Shown: positions 7,609 through 17,330, counted from the stretch's first letter. The stretch is DNA of 64,000 bases from Streptosporangium sp. NBC_01755 (GCF_035917995.1 NZ_CP109131.1:4092001-4156000); one strand, 5' to 3'. The notes: generated by a model from the sequence alone, not told the origin. A program made the numbers and translations.

Positions 7609-8523
7609 ATGAAACTCGCCGTGATCGGAGCCGCCGTGCTCTGGGGGACCGCGGGAACCGCGGGCCTGCTCGTCGCCGAGGTCGATCCCCTCTCCATGGC
7701 CGCCGCACGCCTGGTGATCGGTGGCCTGGTTCTCGCGGCCGTCACCACCCCCGTGCGGCTGCTGCGCCTCCCCCAAGGGCCGCTCCCGGCGCGTGGGCGC
7801 CGTCTTCCGGCGCGCCTCGGCCCGCTCGTGGCGGCCGCGGTGGCCGTGGCCGCGTACCAGCTGTGCTTCTTCGCCGCGGTCAGCAGGACCGGAGTGGCCG
7901 TCGGCACGGTGGTCGCCATCGGCGGCGGTCCCGTCTTCACCGGGCTGCTGTCCTGGCTGCTCGACCGCGTGCGGCCCAGCCGCCGCTGGGCGACGGCGAC
8001 CGCGGTGGCGATCGCCGGCTGCGCCGTGCTCACCGGCGGGGGAGGCGAGGTGCGGGCCGACGGCGTTCTGCTCGCGCTGCTCGGTGGCCTGCTGTACGCC
8101 TTCTACGCAGTCACCGCGGCACGGACGATCAGTGCGGGGGCGCCCTCCGACGCGGTGATGGGGCTGATGTTCGGCGGGGCGGCGGTCGTCATGGTGCCCG
8201 TCCTGCTGTGGACCGGCACCGGCTGGCTCGCCGAGCCGCGCGGCCTGCTCACCGCCCTCTACCTGGGCTGTGCCACCACCGCACTGGCCTACCTGCTGTA
8301 CGGAAGGGGGCTGCGCACCACCCCGGTCGCGACCGCCGCCACCCTCGCCCTGGCCGAGCCCGCGGTTGCGACGCTGCTCGGTGTCGTCGTGCTCGGCGAG
8401 CGGCTCGGGGGCGCCTCGGTCGCCGGCCTGCTGCTGCTCGGCGCCAGCCTGGTCGCGGTCTCCCTGCCCGAGCGCGTCTCTCCTTCTGGCCGGGGCAGAA
8501 GGGCAATAGGGTCGTCGGCGTGA
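7609..8523 (+). CDS. EamA/DMT-superfamily exporter
   Basis: The 304-residue protein has about ten hydrophobic segments in two EamA repeats, opening MKLAVIGAAVLWGTAGTAG, a typical first DMT helix, with the second repeat near GVLLALLGGLLYAFYAV and GCATTALAYLLYGRGL. Members export amino acids or other small metabolites across the cytoplasmic membrane. The stop overlaps the GTG of the GntR gene, so the two are coupled. No ribosome-binding site precedes the ATG; the sequence there is the end of the group II intron. Without the intron, the -10 box would lie about 10 bp from the ATG, giving a nearly leaderless mRNA. The substrate is unknown. Confidence 0.88.
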   Translation: MKLAVIGAAVLWGTAGTAGLLVAEVDPLSMAAARLVIGGLVLAAVTTPVRLLRLPQGPLPARGRRLPARLGPLVAAAVAVAAYQLCFFAAVSRTGVAVGTVVAIGGGPVFTGLLSWLLDRVRPSRRWATATAVAIAGCAVLTGGGGEVRADGVLLALLGGLLYAFYAVTAARTISAGAPSDAVMGLMFGGAAVVMVPVLLWTGTGWLAEPRGLLTALYLGCATTALAYLLYGRGLRTTPVATAATLALAEPAVATLLGVVVLGERLGGASVAGLLLLGASLVAVSLPERVSPSGRGRRAIGSSA

Positions 8524-9143
8524 CCCTCCCGCTCCATCCCGTCTCCGCCGTCGGCGCGCTCGCCGACGCCCTGCGCCGGCGGGTGCTGTCCGGCGAGATC
8601 GACCCGGGCACCACGCTGCCGGAACAGGAGCTCTCGGCCCTGTACGGGGTGGCCCGCCCGACGGTCCGCGAGGCGCTCGCCGTGCTCGTGCACGAGGGGC
8701 TGCTCAGGCGCGAGCGGCACCGCAGCGCCCAGGTGGCCGAGGTGACCGTGGCCGACCTGGACGATCTGATGTTCGTCCGGCGCCCGCTTGAGGAACTGAT
8801 GGCCACCTCGCTGGCCGGCCGGCGGGTCGGGGAGGCCGACGCGGCGCTGGCGCGGATGGCCGCGCTGCCCGCCGACGCCCCCTGGTCGGACATGGTGGCC
8901 GAGCACATGGCGCTGCACCAGGCGCTGGTCGTCGCGGTGGGCAGTCCCCGGCTGGAGCGGCTCTACGGCATGCTGGCCGTCGAGACCCGGCTCGGCCTGG
9001 TGAGATTGCGTGCCGTCTACGCCGACCGGCACGTGCTGGTCGCCGAGCACCGGAACCTGCTCGACGCGATCGGCAGCGGTCCCGCGGGGGCCGCCAGGGA
9101 GGCGGTCATCGCGCATCTCGATCACGGCTGGGGCGATCATTAG
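8520..9143 (+). CDS. GntR family regulator, FadR/FCD subfamily
   Basis: The GTG at 8520 overlaps the EamA stop and gives 207 residues. The N-terminal winged helix shows ALADALRRRVLSGEIDPG, LPEQELSALYGVARPTVREA and LAVLVHEGLLRR, the classic GntR HTH. The C-terminal FCD domain has FVRRPLEELMATSL and conserved His positions (AEHMALHQALV; AEHRNLLDAI) that usually bind a metal and a carboxylate ligand. It probably represses the coupled exporter gene. A palindrome matching the FadR-type operator consensus lies at 5626-5638, now separated by the intron, and is the best candidate target. Confidence 0.88.
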   Translation: MTLPLHPVSAVGALADALRRRVLSGEIDPGTTLPEQELSALYGVARPTVREALAVLVHEGLLRRERHRSAQVAEVTVADLDDLMFVRRPLEELMATSLAGRRVGEADAALARMAALPADAPWSDMVAEHMALHQALVVAVGSPRLERLYGMLAVETRLGLVRLRAVYADRHVLVAEHRNLLDAIGSGPAGAAREAVIAHLDHGWGDH

Positions 9144-9183
9144 GAACTGACTTGCATGGCTCTATTGCACGCGGAGCCCTGAA

Positions 9184-9552
9184 GTGGTCACAATCGCGCC
9201 CATGCACGGCAACTCAGTGCCGGACTCCTACGTATATGTCACCGAAGAAGGCGTGACCCGTCACTACGCGGACGGCAGCGTTGACGCCCTCGCGTGGGAG
9301 GACGTCGTCGAGGTGCGGGTAGTAGGCGATACGGACTCGGACATCCTGTACATCCTTCTTGATCGAGGGGGTCAGGAGTGCGTGGTGCCGAACTCGGCGA
9401 CCGACGCGACCTTCCTCGCCCGTCTCCGGTATCTACCGGATTTTGATCTCGATCGGCTCGGTGCGGCGGTGGAGTCCGCATGCGACGACTATGCCGTCGT
9501 ATGGCGCAATCCCGAACCGCCTTCGGCTCCTCCGGATTTTGAATACGACTAA
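9184..9552 (+). CDS. Uncharacterised small acidic protein
   Basis: The product is 122 residues, with no family I can name. The N-terminal part (SYVYVTEEGVTRHYADG, then ALAWEDVVEVRVV) and the following strand (SDILYILLDRGGQECVVP) look like an all-beta domain reminiscent of a bacterial PH-like fold; the C-terminus is acidic (PPDFEYD). The GTG at 9184 has a GGAG seven bases upstream; an ATG at 9202 is the alternative. It follows the GntR gene by 40 bp on the same strand and is followed by an AT-rich gap of about 170 bp before the glycan locus. Confidence 0.65.
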   Translation: MVTIAPMHGNSVPDSYVYVTEEGVTRHYADGSVDALAWEDVVEVRVVGDTDSDILYILLDRGGQECVVPNSATDATFLARLRYLPDFDLDRLGAAVESACDDYAVVWRNPEPPSAPPDFEYD

Positions 9553-9795
9553 TTACGCATTATTGACAAATAATAAATGATCAAACGGTACACGTTTGAA
9601 GTGCTCCGTCAAGATGTCATCTCTGTTGCACTTCGGCCAATAGTGGACAGTGGCCGGTATTCCCCTGCTCAATAGTGATCACTAGGATTTCCATGGGTAT
9701 CCACGCTCCTGATGTATTAGGGAATGCTGTCAACTATTGAAATGAGATGCGTGGCACCTTATCCGGACGATTCGGGGCATCTTGGGTGGGGTGGC

Positions 9796-11250
9796 ATGAG
9801 AGTGGGAACCGAGGAGCTCGTCATCGGGCTCCTTAAAAGTCCGGCGCGCACTGCTCCAAGTATTTGGACGCGACCTTATGTCCGTATTCTGCTGGTCGGA
9901 GATATCGCGTGTTCGGTAATCGCCTGCGGGGCCGTGCTGGGGGGCCGAATCTGGTTCGGTGCCTTCATTCCCGCGACGGAGGCGCTGCTCGGGCTGGGGC
10001 TCGCCCTGATATGGCCGCTGGCCCTGGCCTCGGGGGGCGCCTATCGCAAGCGCACGCACGGTGAGGGAACGGATGAGTTCCGGGCGGTTTTCAACGGCGC
10101 CGCGGGGCTGACGGCCGCCGTCGCGATCGGGGCCTATGTCACGCAGACACCGATCGCTCGTAGCTTCGTCATGGCGATGTTCCCGCTGGCCTTCATCCTC
10201 AACGCCGTCTTCCGCTACCGGATGCGCAAGCGGCTCCACCGCAGGCGCATCCGTGGCGACTACATGCGCCAGGTGGTGGCCGTCGGCCACCGGGAGTCGG
10301 TGCTCGACCTGGTGATACAGCTGCGCGGGCAGCCGCACCACGGCATGCTCGTCGTCGCCGCGTGCCTGCCCGCGGGCCCCGACATGGTCGAGGTCGACGG
10401 GATCCCGGTCCTCGGGGGCTTCTCCGACGTCGCCGCGGTGGTCGCCAAGGTCAACGCGGACGCCGTCGCCGTGCTGGCCTGCCCGGAGTTGGACGGCGCG
10501 GCGCTGCGCAGGCTCGCCTGGGGTCTGGAGGACGCCCGTACCGACCTGTTCGTGGCGCCCGCGCTGATGGACGTGGCCGGCCCGCGCATCAGCATCAGCC
10601 CGGTCGCGGGCATGCCGCTCCTGCACGTCGAACACCCCGACTTCCGCGGTGCCAGGAGGCTGGCGAAGAGCCTGTTCGACCGGACGGGGGCGGGCCTGGC
10701 CCTCCTGGTGCTGGGCGTGCCCATGCTGGTGATCGCCGCGCTGATCCGCGCGACGAGTCCGGGGCCCGCGCTCTTCCACCAGGTCAGGGTGGGCAAGGGC
10801 GGGGTGGAGTTCCAGGTGGTGAAGTTCCGCACGATGGTCGACGACGCGGAACAGCTCAAGATCGACTTGGCGTGCGAGAACGAGTTCGACGGCGTCCTGT
10901 TCAAGATTAGGAACGATCCAAGAATCACCCGGGTGGGCGCCTTCCTGCGCCGATACTCCATCGACGAGCTGCCACAGCTGCTCAACGTGCTGCGCGGCGA
11001 GATGTCCCTCGTCGGCCCGCGGCCTCCCCTGCCCGACGAGGTCAGGCAGTACGGCGCCGACGTGCGCCGCCGCCTGGTCGTCCACCCCGGCATGACCGGT
11101 CTGTGGCAGGTCAGCGGGCGCTCGGACCTGACCTGGGAGGAGTCGGTCCGCCTGGACCTCCGCTACGTGGAGAACTGGTCGCTCTTTCTGGACCTGCAGA
11201 TCCTCTGGAAGACCTGGAGCGCCGTGACCGGCGGAGAAGGGGCCTACTAG
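9796..11250 (+). CDS. Polyprenyl-phosphate sugar-1-phosphate transferase (initiating glycosyltransferase)
   Basis: From ATG 9796 (GGGTGGGG four bases upstream; ATG 9724 gives 508 residues) the protein has four or five N-terminal membrane helices, a CoA_binding_3-type Rossmann-like middle (YMRQVVAVGHRESVLDLV), another membrane helix (ALLVLGVPMLVIAALI) and a C-terminal bacterial sugar transferase domain. The latter shows KFRTMVDDAEQ, DELPQLLNVLRGEMSLVGPRP and HPGMTGLWQVSGRSDLTW, the WcaJ/WbaP signature. It starts glycan repeat units by moving a hexose-1-phosphate from a nucleotide sugar to undecaprenyl phosphate. As first gene of the locus it marks a Wzx/Wzy-type pathway. Confidence 0.92.
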   Translation: MRVGTEELVIGLLKSPARTAPSIWTRPYVRILLVGDIACSVIACGAVLGGRIWFGAFIPATEALLGLGLALIWPLALASGGAYRKRTHGEGTDEFRAVFNGAAGLTAAVAIGAYVTQTPIARSFVMAMFPLAFILNAVFRYRMRKRLHRRRIRGDYMRQVVAVGHRESVLDLVIQLRGQPHHGMLVVAACLPAGPDMVEVDGIPVLGGFSDVAAVVAKVNADAVAVLACPELDGAALRRLAWGLEDARTDLFVAPALMDVAGPRISISPVAGMPLLHVEHPDFRGARRLAKSLFDRTGAGLALLVLGVPMLVIAALIRATSPGPALFHQVRVGKGGVEFQVVKFRTMVDDAEQLKIDLACENEFDGVLFKIRNDPRITRVGAFLRRYSIDELPQLLNVLRGEMSLVGPRPPLPDEVRQYGADVRRRLVVHPGMTGLWQVSGRSDLTWEESVRLDLRYVENWSLFLDLQILWKTWSAVTGGEGAY

Positions 11251-12317
11251 TGAAAGCACTCGTGCTCGCCGGAGGAGCGGGCACCCGGCTACGGCCGATC
11301 ACTCACACCTCGGCCAAGCAACTCGTGCCGGTCGCCAACAAGCCGGTGCTCTTCTACGGCCTTGAGGCCATCGCCACCGCGGGCATCCGCGAGATCGGGA
11401 TCGTGGTGGGCGACACGCACGCCGAGATCGAGGCGGCCGTCGGCGACGGCCGCGCGCTCGGCCTGGAGGTGACCTACATCCGCCAGCGGGCGCCGCTGGG
11501 CCTGGCCCACGCGGTGCTCATCGCCCACGACTACCTCGGTGACGACGACTTCGTCATGTATCTCGGCGACAACTTCATCGTCGGCGGCATCAACGGCGTC
11601 GTCGAGCGTTTCGCCCGCGAGCGGCCCGCCGCGCACATCATGCTCACCAGGGTCGGCGACCCCCGGCAGTTCGGGGTCGCCGAACTCGACGAGGCGGGCC
11701 GGGTGGTCGGGCTTGAGGAGAAGCCACAGGCTCCCAAGAGCGACCTCGCGCTGGTCGGCGTCTACCTGTTCACCGCCGCGATCCACGAGGCGGTGGCCGA
11801 GCTCAAACCCTCCTGGCGGGGCGAGCTGGAGATCACCGATGCCATCCACTGGCTGATCGCCGACGGGCGGCCGGTCGCCTCCACGGTCATCTCCGGCTAC
11901 TGGAAGGACACCGGGAACGTCACGGACATGCTGGAGGTCAACCGGCTGGTGCTGGAGTCCCTGGAGCCCCGGGTGGACGGCCTGGTCGACGGCGCCAGCC
12001 AGCTGATCGGCCGGGTGGTCGTCGAGGCCGGTGCCGAGATCGAGCGGTCCCGCATCGTCGGGCCGGCGATCATCGGCTCCGGCGCCAGGATCCGCGACAG
12101 CTACATCGGCCCCTTCACCTCGATCGCGGCAGGCTGCGCGATCAGCGGCAGCGAGATCGAGTACTCGATCGTCCTGCCCAGGTCCTCGATCGCCGGAGTC
12201 TCGCGGATCGAGGCGTCCCTCATCGGCCACGACGTCGAGGTCACCCCCGCCCCCAACACCCCCAGAGCCCACCGCCTCGTGCTGGGCGATCACAGCAAGG
12301 TGCAGATCAGTTCATGA
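11250..12317 (+). CDS. rmlA: Glucose-1-phosphate thymidylyltransferase, long form
   Basis: The GTG start (11250) overlaps the previous TAG. The 355-residue product opens with the nucleotidyltransferase signature VKALVLAGGAGTRLRPIT and has QLVPVANKPV, the YLGDNFI metal/nucleotide site, and ALVGVYLF. After about residue 245 there is a left-handed beta-helix tail with hexapeptide repeats (IGSGARIRDSYIGPFTSI), typical of the long RfbA subgroup found in antibiotic and glycan clusters. It makes dTDP-glucose from glucose-1-phosphate and dTTP. The stop overlaps the next ATG (ATGA). RmlB and RmlD are not visible in the window. Confidence 0.92.
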   Translation: MKALVLAGGAGTRLRPITHTSAKQLVPVANKPVLFYGLEAIATAGIREIGIVVGDTHAEIEAAVGDGRALGLEVTYIRQRAPLGLAHAVLIAHDYLGDDDFVMYLGDNFIVGGINGVVERFARERPAAHIMLTRVGDPRQFGVAELDEAGRVVGLEEKPQAPKSDLALVGVYLFTAAIHEAVAELKPSWRGELEITDAIHWLIADGRPVASTVISGYWKDTGNVTDMLEVNRLVLESLEPRVDGLVDGASQLIGRVVVEAGAEIERSRIVGPAIIGSGARIRDSYIGPFTSIAAGCAISGSEIEYSIVLPRSSIAGVSRIEASLIGHDVEVTPAPNTPRAHRLVLGDHSKVQISS

Positions 12318-13549
12318 CAACCTGCAGGCTGTGCGGCTCGACGAGCCTCGCCAGCGTCATCGACCTCGGGGCGACACCGCCCTGCGAGCGGTTCCTCACC
12401 GAGCGGCAGCTGGAGGAGCCGGAGGTCACCTACCCGCTGCATCTGCGGGTCTGCACCGGCTGCTGGCTGGCGCAGATCCCGCCGATGATCACCCCCGAGG
12501 AGACCTTCACCGAGTACGCCTACTTCTCCTCGTACTCGACGTCGTGGGTGGAGCACGCGCGGGAGTTCGTGGACGGGGCGGTCGACCGGCTCGGGCTGGG
12601 AGGCGACTCGTTCGTGGTCGAGGTGGCCAGCAACGACGGATATCTGCTGCGGCACGTCGTCGAGCGGGGCATCCGATGCCTGGGCGTCGAGCCTTCCGAG
12701 AACGTCGGCCAGGCGGCCAGGGACGCCGGGGTGCCCACCCTCACGGCGTTCCTCGGCCTCCAGACCGGCGCCTCGGTGCGCGCGGAGCACGGGCCGGCCG
12801 ACCTGGTGGTGGCCAACAACGTCTACGCCCACATCCCGGACGTCATCGGGTTCACCCGAGGACTGCGCGCCCTGGTGGCCGACGACGGCTGGGTCTCCAT
12901 CGAGGTCCAGCACCTGCTCACCCTGATGGCGCACAACCAGTACGACACGATCTATCACGAGCACTTCCAGTACTACACGGTCGCCTCCGCGCGAAGTGCC
13001 CTGGCCGCCGGTGGGCTCTCCCTCGTGGACGTCGAGTCGCTGCCCACGCACGGTGGCTCGATCCGCCTGTGGGCCCGGCCGACGGAGACCGCGGGCGAGC
13101 CGGGCGAGCGGGTGGCCGGGCTGCTCGCGGCGGAGAAGGCCGCGGGCCTGCACGAGCTGTCGGGGTACACCGAGTTCGGCGAGCGGGTGGCACGGGTGCG
13201 GCGGGACCTGCTGACCTTCCTCCTCGACGCCGCCCGCCAGGGCCGGACCGTCGTCGGCTACGGGGCGCCGGGCAAGGGCAACACCCTGCTCAACCACTGC
13301 GGGATCCGGCCCGACCTGCTCCCCTTCACCGTCGACCGCAACCCGTACAAGCACGGCAGGTTCACCCCCGGCACGCGCATACCGATCCTGCCGCCCGAGC
13401 GGCTCGCCGAGGAGCGGCCCGACTACGTGCTGGTCCTGCCGTGGAACCTTCGCGAGGAGCTGGCCGACCAGCTGTCCTTCGTACACGCCTGGGGAGGCCG
13501 GCTGGTCTTCCCCATCCCCAACCTGGAGATCGTCGAGGTGAACCGGTGA
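12314..13549 (+). CDS. SAM-dependent NDP-sugar C-methyltransferase
   Basis: The 411-residue protein has the three-part architecture of TylCIII/NovU-type sugar C-methyltransferases. An N-terminal zinc-binding domain shows CRLCGSTSL and LRVCTGCWLAQ (paired CxxC). A SAM-binding Rossmann domain follows (VVEVASNDGYLL, then GVEPSENV). The C-terminal Methyltransf_14 domain has VVGYGAPGKGNTLLNHCGI and FTVDRNPYKHG. YDTIYHEHFQYYT around residue 215 carries the catalytic His/Glu. It adds a methyl branch to a nucleotide-linked keto-deoxysugar, so the exported glycan probably carries a C-methyl-branched sugar. It is coupled by overlaps to both neighbours. Confidence 0.9.
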   Translation: MTTCRLCGSTSLASVIDLGATPPCERFLTERQLEEPEVTYPLHLRVCTGCWLAQIPPMITPEETFTEYAYFSSYSTSWVEHAREFVDGAVDRLGLGGDSFVVEVASNDGYLLRHVVERGIRCLGVEPSENVGQAARDAGVPTLTAFLGLQTGASVRAEHGPADLVVANNVYAHIPDVIGFTRGLRALVADDGWVSIEVQHLLTLMAHNQYDTIYHEHFQYYTVASARSALAAGGLSLVDVESLPTHGGSIRLWARPTETAGEPGERVAGLLAAEKAAGLHELSGYTEFGERVARVRRDLLTFLLDAARQGRTVVGYGAPGKGNTLLNHCGIRPDLLPFTVDRNPYKHGRFTPGTRIPILPPERLAEERPDYVLVLPWNLREELADQLSFVHAWGGRLVFPIPNLEIVEVNR

Positions 13550-14343
13550 AGGTCGTCCTCTTCTGCGGCGGATACGGCACCAGGATGCGCACCGGCACCC
13601 CCGGTGACGCGCCCAAGCCCATGCAGCTCGTGGGGCCTCGGCCGCTCATCTGGCATGTGATGCGCTACTACGCGCACTTCGGGCACACCGAGTTCATCCT
13701 CTGCCTCGGCTACGGCGCGCACCACATCAAGGACTTCTTCCTGAACTACCAGGAGACGACCTCCAACGACTTCGTGCTGCGCGGTGGCAGGGTCGAACTG
13801 CTGTCCACCGACATCTCCGACTGGTCGATCTCGTTCGTGCAGACCGGGATCGCCTCCCCGATCGGCGAGCGATTGCGCCGGGTCCGCGACCACCTGGACG
13901 GCGAGGAGATGTTCCTGGCCAACTACGCGGACGTGCTCACCGACGCACCGCTGCCGGAGATCGTCGACCGTTTCACCCTCTCGGGCGCGGGCGCGTCGAT
14001 GATGGTGGTGCCGCCCTCGGACACCTTCCACTGCATCGAGCTGGGCGAGCGCGGCACGGTCGGCGGGATCACCCCGGTCAGCGAGATGCCGCTCTGGGTC
14101 AACGGCGGATACTTCGTGCTCCGCCAGGAGATCTTCGACCACATCCCGGCAGGCGGTGACCTGGTCGCGGACGGCTGCGCCGAGCTGGCCAAGCGCGGCA
14201 GGCTGCTGGCCTACCCGCACCGCGGCTACTGGCGGCCGACGGACACGGTCAAGGAGCGGGTCGCCCTTGACGAGGCGTACTCGCGTGGTGACCGCCCCTG
14301 GGCGCTCTGGGAGCGCGAGCACCTGGCGGTGCCGGCCACGTGA
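13546..14343 (+). CDS. rfbF: Glucose-1-phosphate cytidylyltransferase
   Basis: The GTG start overlaps the preceding stop. The 265-residue product shows FCGGYGTRMRTGTPGDAPKP (the RfbF version of the GGxGTR signature), GPRPLIWHVMRYYAHFGH, CLGYGAHHIKDFF and ANYADVLTD. It condenses glucose-1-phosphate with CTP to CDP-glucose, the precursor of CDP-linked 3,6-dideoxysugars and branched sugars. A dTDP-type enzyme (rmlA) lies two genes upstream, so two nucleotide-sugar systems feed this locus. The matching CDP-glucose 4,6-dehydratase is not evident, although two extended-SDR enzymes are in the window. Confidence 0.9.
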   Translation: MKVVLFCGGYGTRMRTGTPGDAPKPMQLVGPRPLIWHVMRYYAHFGHTEFILCLGYGAHHIKDFFLNYQETTSNDFVLRGGRVELLSTDISDWSISFVQTGIASPIGERLRRVRDHLDGEEMFLANYADVLTDAPLPEIVDRFTLSGAGASMMVVPPSDTFHCIELGERGTVGGITPVSEMPLWVNGGYFVLRQEIFDHIPAGGDLVADGCAELAKRGRLLAYPHRGYWRPTDTVKERVALDEAYSRGDRPWALWEREHLAVPAT

Positions 14344-14990
14344 TCGGTTTCAGGCCGGCCCGGGCGGGCCGGATCGCGCTGCTCGCCGCGCACTGCGACG
14401 ACCTCGCCATCGGGGTGGGCGGCAGCCTGCTGACCCTCTGCTCCGCGCGCCCCGGCATCCGGGTGGACGCCCTGGTGCTCTCCGGCGGCGGGACCGAGCG
14501 CCAGGACGAGGAGCACGCGGCGCTGGCCGCCTTCTGCCCCGGTGCGGATCTGCGGCTCACTGTCCTCAAGCTGCCCGACGGGCGGCTGCCCGCGCGCTGG
14601 GAGGAGGCCAAGGAGGCGGTGGAGGAGTTGCGCGCGCGCACCGACCCCGACCTGCTGTTCGCGCCGCACCCCGCCGACGCCCACCAGGACCACCGGACGC
14701 TGGCCGGGCTGGTGCCCACGGCCTTCCGCGACCACCAGGTGCTCGGCTACGAGATCGTCAAATGGGACGGCGACCTCGGGCGGCCCTCGGCCTACCAGCC
14801 GCTCGCGCCCGAGGTGGCCGAGGCGAAGGTGAGCCTGCTCCAGCGCCACTACCCCTCGCAGCGCCACCGCCCCTGGTACGACCGCGAGGCCTTCCTCGGG
14901 CTGGCCCGCATCCGCGGGATCGAATGCCACGCCCGCTACGCCGAGGCGTTCCACGTCAACAAGCTGACCCTTGACCTGTCTGGAGGTTGA
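14340..14990 (+). CDS. PIG-L/LmbE family deacetylase
   Basis: The GTG at 14340 overlaps the previous stop. The 216-residue product has the PIG-L zinc motif [15 protein letters not shown] (A-H-x-D-D-x-x-x-G-x-G-G) near residue 16, and [11 protein letters not shown] (H-x-D-x-H-x-D-H) near residue 120, which complete the metal/catalytic site. Family members remove N-acetyl groups from amino sugars (GlcNAc-PI, mycothiol precursor, GlcNAc-lipids). Within a glycan operon it most likely deacetylates an amino sugar on a nucleotide or lipid carrier. Loss of that acetate would leave a free amine for further modification. Confidence 0.88.
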   Translation: MIGFRPARAGRIALLAAHCDDLAIGVGGSLLTLCSARPGIRVDALVLSGGGTERQDEEHAALAAFCPGADLRLTVLKLPDGRLPARWEEAKEAVEELRARTDPDLLFAPHPADAHQDHRTLAGLVPTAFRDHQVLGYEIVKWDGDLGRPSAYQPLAPEVAEAKVSLLQRHYPSQRHRPWYDREAFLGLARIRGIECHARYAEAFHVNKLTLDLSGG

Positions 14991-14995
14991 ACCGG

Positions 14996-16051
14996 ATGCG
15001 CGTGCTGCTGACCGGGCACCAGGGCTACCTGGGGAGTGTGATGGCCCCGGTGCTCGTCGCCGCGGGCCACGAGGTGACCGGGCTCGACTCCGGGCTCTTC
15101 GCCGGATGCGTGCTGGGTCCCGCGCCCGGCGACCCGCCAGGACACGCGGTCGACCTGCGGGACGTCACCCCCGAGATCCTGGCGGGGATGGACGCGGTGG
15201 TGCACCTCGCCGCGCTGTCCAACGACCCGCTGGGCGCGCTGGCACCCGAGCTGACCTACGACATCAACCACCGCGCCGCGGTGCGCCTGGCCAGGCTGGC
15301 CCGCGACGCGGGCGTGCGCCGGTTCCTGTACGCCTCCACCTGCTCGGTCTACGGCGCCTCAGGCGATGACCTGGTCGACGAGGACGCGCCGCTGCGCCCG
15401 GTGACCCCCTACGCCGACTCCAAGGTCAGGGTAGAAAGCGACCTGTTCGAGCTGGCCGACGGGGACTTCAGCCCGGTGTTCCTGCGCAACGCCACCGCCT
15501 TCGGGTTCTCGCCCAGGTTGCGCGCGGACATCGTGCTGAACAACCTCGCCGGGCACGCGCTGCTGTCCGGGGAGGTCAGGGTGCTGTCCGACGGCACCCC
15601 GTGGCGCCCGCTGGTGCACGCCGCCGACATCGCGAACGCCTTCGCCATGGTGCTGGCCGCCCCGCGCGACGCCGTCCATGCCAGGGCGTTCAACGTCGGC
15701 ACGGAGGAGAACAACCTGACGGTGGCGGAGATCGCCGCCGAGGTCGCCGAGGCGGTGCCGGAGGCCCGGGTCGTGATCACCGGGGAGACCGGGGCCGACC
15801 CGCGCTCCTACCGGGTCGACTTCTCCCGCATCCGCGACGCGCTCCCCGGCTACCGGGCGCTGTGGACGATCAAGGCGGGCGCGCTCCAGCTGGTCGAGGC
15901 GTACCGGCGGTTCGGCCTGACGGAGGACGGCTTCCGGCGCCGCTTCACCAGATTGGCGTGGCTGTCGGCCCGGCGCGAGGCCGGAACCGTCGACGGCGCG
16001 CTGCGCCCGCGCGAAGCGGCGGGGGCGGGGGCGGTGGAAGATGACCGATGA
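14996..16051 (+). CDS. NAD-dependent sugar epimerase/dehydratase (extended SDR)
   Basis: The ATG at 14996 is preceded by GGAGG nine bases away, which decides it over the TTG at 14987. The 351-residue protein carries [13 protein letters not shown] (a GxxGxxG variant, NAD binding), [23 protein letters not shown], and catalytic YADSK (YxxxK) with upstream Ser/Thr. The second half ([18 protein letters not shown], then [13 protein letters not shown]) is typical of NDP-sugar 4-epimerases or 4,6-dehydratases. It interconverts a nucleotide hexose. Overlap with the DUF4910 gene indicates coupling. Confidence 0.88.
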   Translation: MRVLLTGHQGYLGSVMAPVLVAAGHEVTGLDSGLFAGCVLGPAPGDPPGHAVDLRDVTPEILAGMDAVVHLAALSNDPLGALAPELTYDINHRAAVRLARLARDAGVRRFLYASTCSVYGASGDDLVDEDAPLRPVTPYADSKVRVESDLFELADGDFSPVFLRNATAFGFSPRLRADIVLNNLAGHALLSGEVRVLSDGTPWRPLVHAADIANAFAMVLAAPRDAVHARAFNVGTEENNLTVAEIAAEVAEAVPEARVVITGETGADPRSYRVDFSRIRDALPGYRALWTIKAGALQLVEAYRRFGLTEDGFRRRFTRLAWLSARREAGTVDGALRPREAAGAGAVEDDR

Positions 16052-17330
16052 CGGCGAGGGGCGCGAGATGCACGCCCTGGTGGAGCGGCTCTACCCGCTC
16101 TGCAGGAGCATCACCGGCGACGGTGTGCGCCGCACCCTGGAGATCGTCGCGGAGTCCCTCTGCCTGCAGGTCCGCGAGGTGCCGACGGGGACCCGGGTCC
16201 TCGACTGGACGGTGCCCAGGGAGTGGAACATCCGCGACGCCTACGTCAAGGACGCCTCCGGTGCCAGGGTCGTCGACTTCGCCGCGTCGAACCTGCACGT
16301 GGTCGGCTACAGCGTCCCGGTGTCGGCCACCATGACCCTGGACGAGCTCCGGCCCCACCTGCACACGTTGCCCGGGCAGCCGGGGCTGATCCCCTACCGG
16401 ACCGGCTACTACGCGGAGACGTGGGGCTTCTGCCTGGCCCACGACACCCTTGCGGGCCTGCCCGACGGGCCGTACGAGGTCATGATCGACTCTACGCTCG
16501 CCAACGGCCACCTGACCTACGGCGAGCACGTGGTGCCCGGCCGGGTCCCCGAGGAGGTGCTCGTCTCCTGCCACGTGTGCCATCCCTCGCTGGCCAACGA
16601 CAACCTGGCGGGCATCGCCGTGGCGGTCGGGCTCGCACGACGGCTGGCCGAGGCCGACCCGTGGTACACCTACCGCTTCCTGTTCGCTCCCGGCACCATC
16701 GGCGCGATCACCTGGCTGGCGCGCAACCGGGAACGCGCGGGGCGGATCAGGCACGGCCTGGTGCTGGCCTGCGCGGGGGATCGCGGCCCGCTGACCTACA
16801 AGCGCAGCAGGCGGGGCGACGCCGAAATCGACCGCGCCGTACGGCATGTCCTGAGGACCTCGGGGCGTGACCACGCGGTCGTGGACTTCTCCCCTTACGG
16901 CTACGACGAGCGGCAGTTCTGCTCGCCCGGCTTCGACCTGCCCGTCGGCTCGCTCACCAGGACCCCCTACGCGGGCTACCCGGAATATCACACCTCCGCC
17001 GACAATCCGGACTTCGTCTCCCCGGAGGCGATGGCCGACACCCTGGAGACCTGCTGGGAGGTCACCCGGGTGCTTGACGGCAACCGCGCCTATCTCAACC
17101 TCAGCCCCCACGGGGAGCCGCAGCTGGGCCGGCGGGGCCTGTACGGGGCACTGGGCGGGCGCAGCGACACGCAGGAGGCCCAGATGGCGATGTTGTGGGT
17201 GCTGAACCTCTCCGACGGAGAGCACAGCCTCCTGGACGTCGCCGAACGATCCGATCTGCCCTTCGCCGCGGTGGCGGACGCGGCACGGGCACTGTGCGGC
17301 GCGGGACTGCTCAAGGAGTGCGGGAAATGA
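16041..17330 (+). CDS. DUF4910 (M28-like) protein with C-terminal winged helix
   Basis: The product is 429 residues. It matches the DUF4910/DUF2172 family: [33 protein letters not shown], the zinc-binding-like [15 protein letters not shown] (H-x-x-H...N-D-N), [14 protein letters not shown] and [16 protein letters not shown] with Glu/His/Asp ligands. The fold is related to M28 aminopeptidases. About 65 C-terminal residues ([21 protein letters not shown]) form a winged-helix-like domain found in this family. DUF4910 proteins recur in surface-sugar clusters; whether they hydrolyse peptides or amidated sugars is not established. It overlaps both neighbours. Confidence 0.85.
   Translation: MTDDGEGREMHALVERLYPLCRSITGDGVRRTLEIVAESLCLQVREVPTGTRVLDWTVPREWNIRDAYVKDASGARVVDFAASNLHVVGYSVPVSATMTLDELRPHLHTLPGQPGLIPYRTGYYAETWGFCLAHDTLAGLPDGPYEVMIDSTLANGHLTYGEHVVPGRVPEEVLVSCHVCHPSLANDNLAGIAVAVGLARRLAEADPWYTYRFLFAPGTIGAITWLARNRERAGRIRHGLVLACAGDRGPLTYKRSRRGDAEIDRAVRHVLRTSGRDHAVVDFSPYGYDERQFCSPGFDLPVGSLTRTPYAGYPEYHTSADNPDFVSPEAMADTLETCWEVTRVLDGNRAYLNLSPHGEPQLGRRGLYGALGGRSDTQEAQMAMLWVLNLSDGEHSLLDVAERSDLPFAAVADAARALCGAGLLKECGK

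Noticed and set aside
9555-9600. Sigma-70 promoter (TTGACA) before the glycan locus
   Set aside because: A TTGACA is present near 9562 in an AT-rich gap, but no -10 element at 16-19 bp was found, so it was not called.
11289-12293. 334-codon minus-strand frame opposite rmlA
   Set aside because: Asp/Gly/Val-rich antisense shadow of a clear nucleotidyltransferase gene.
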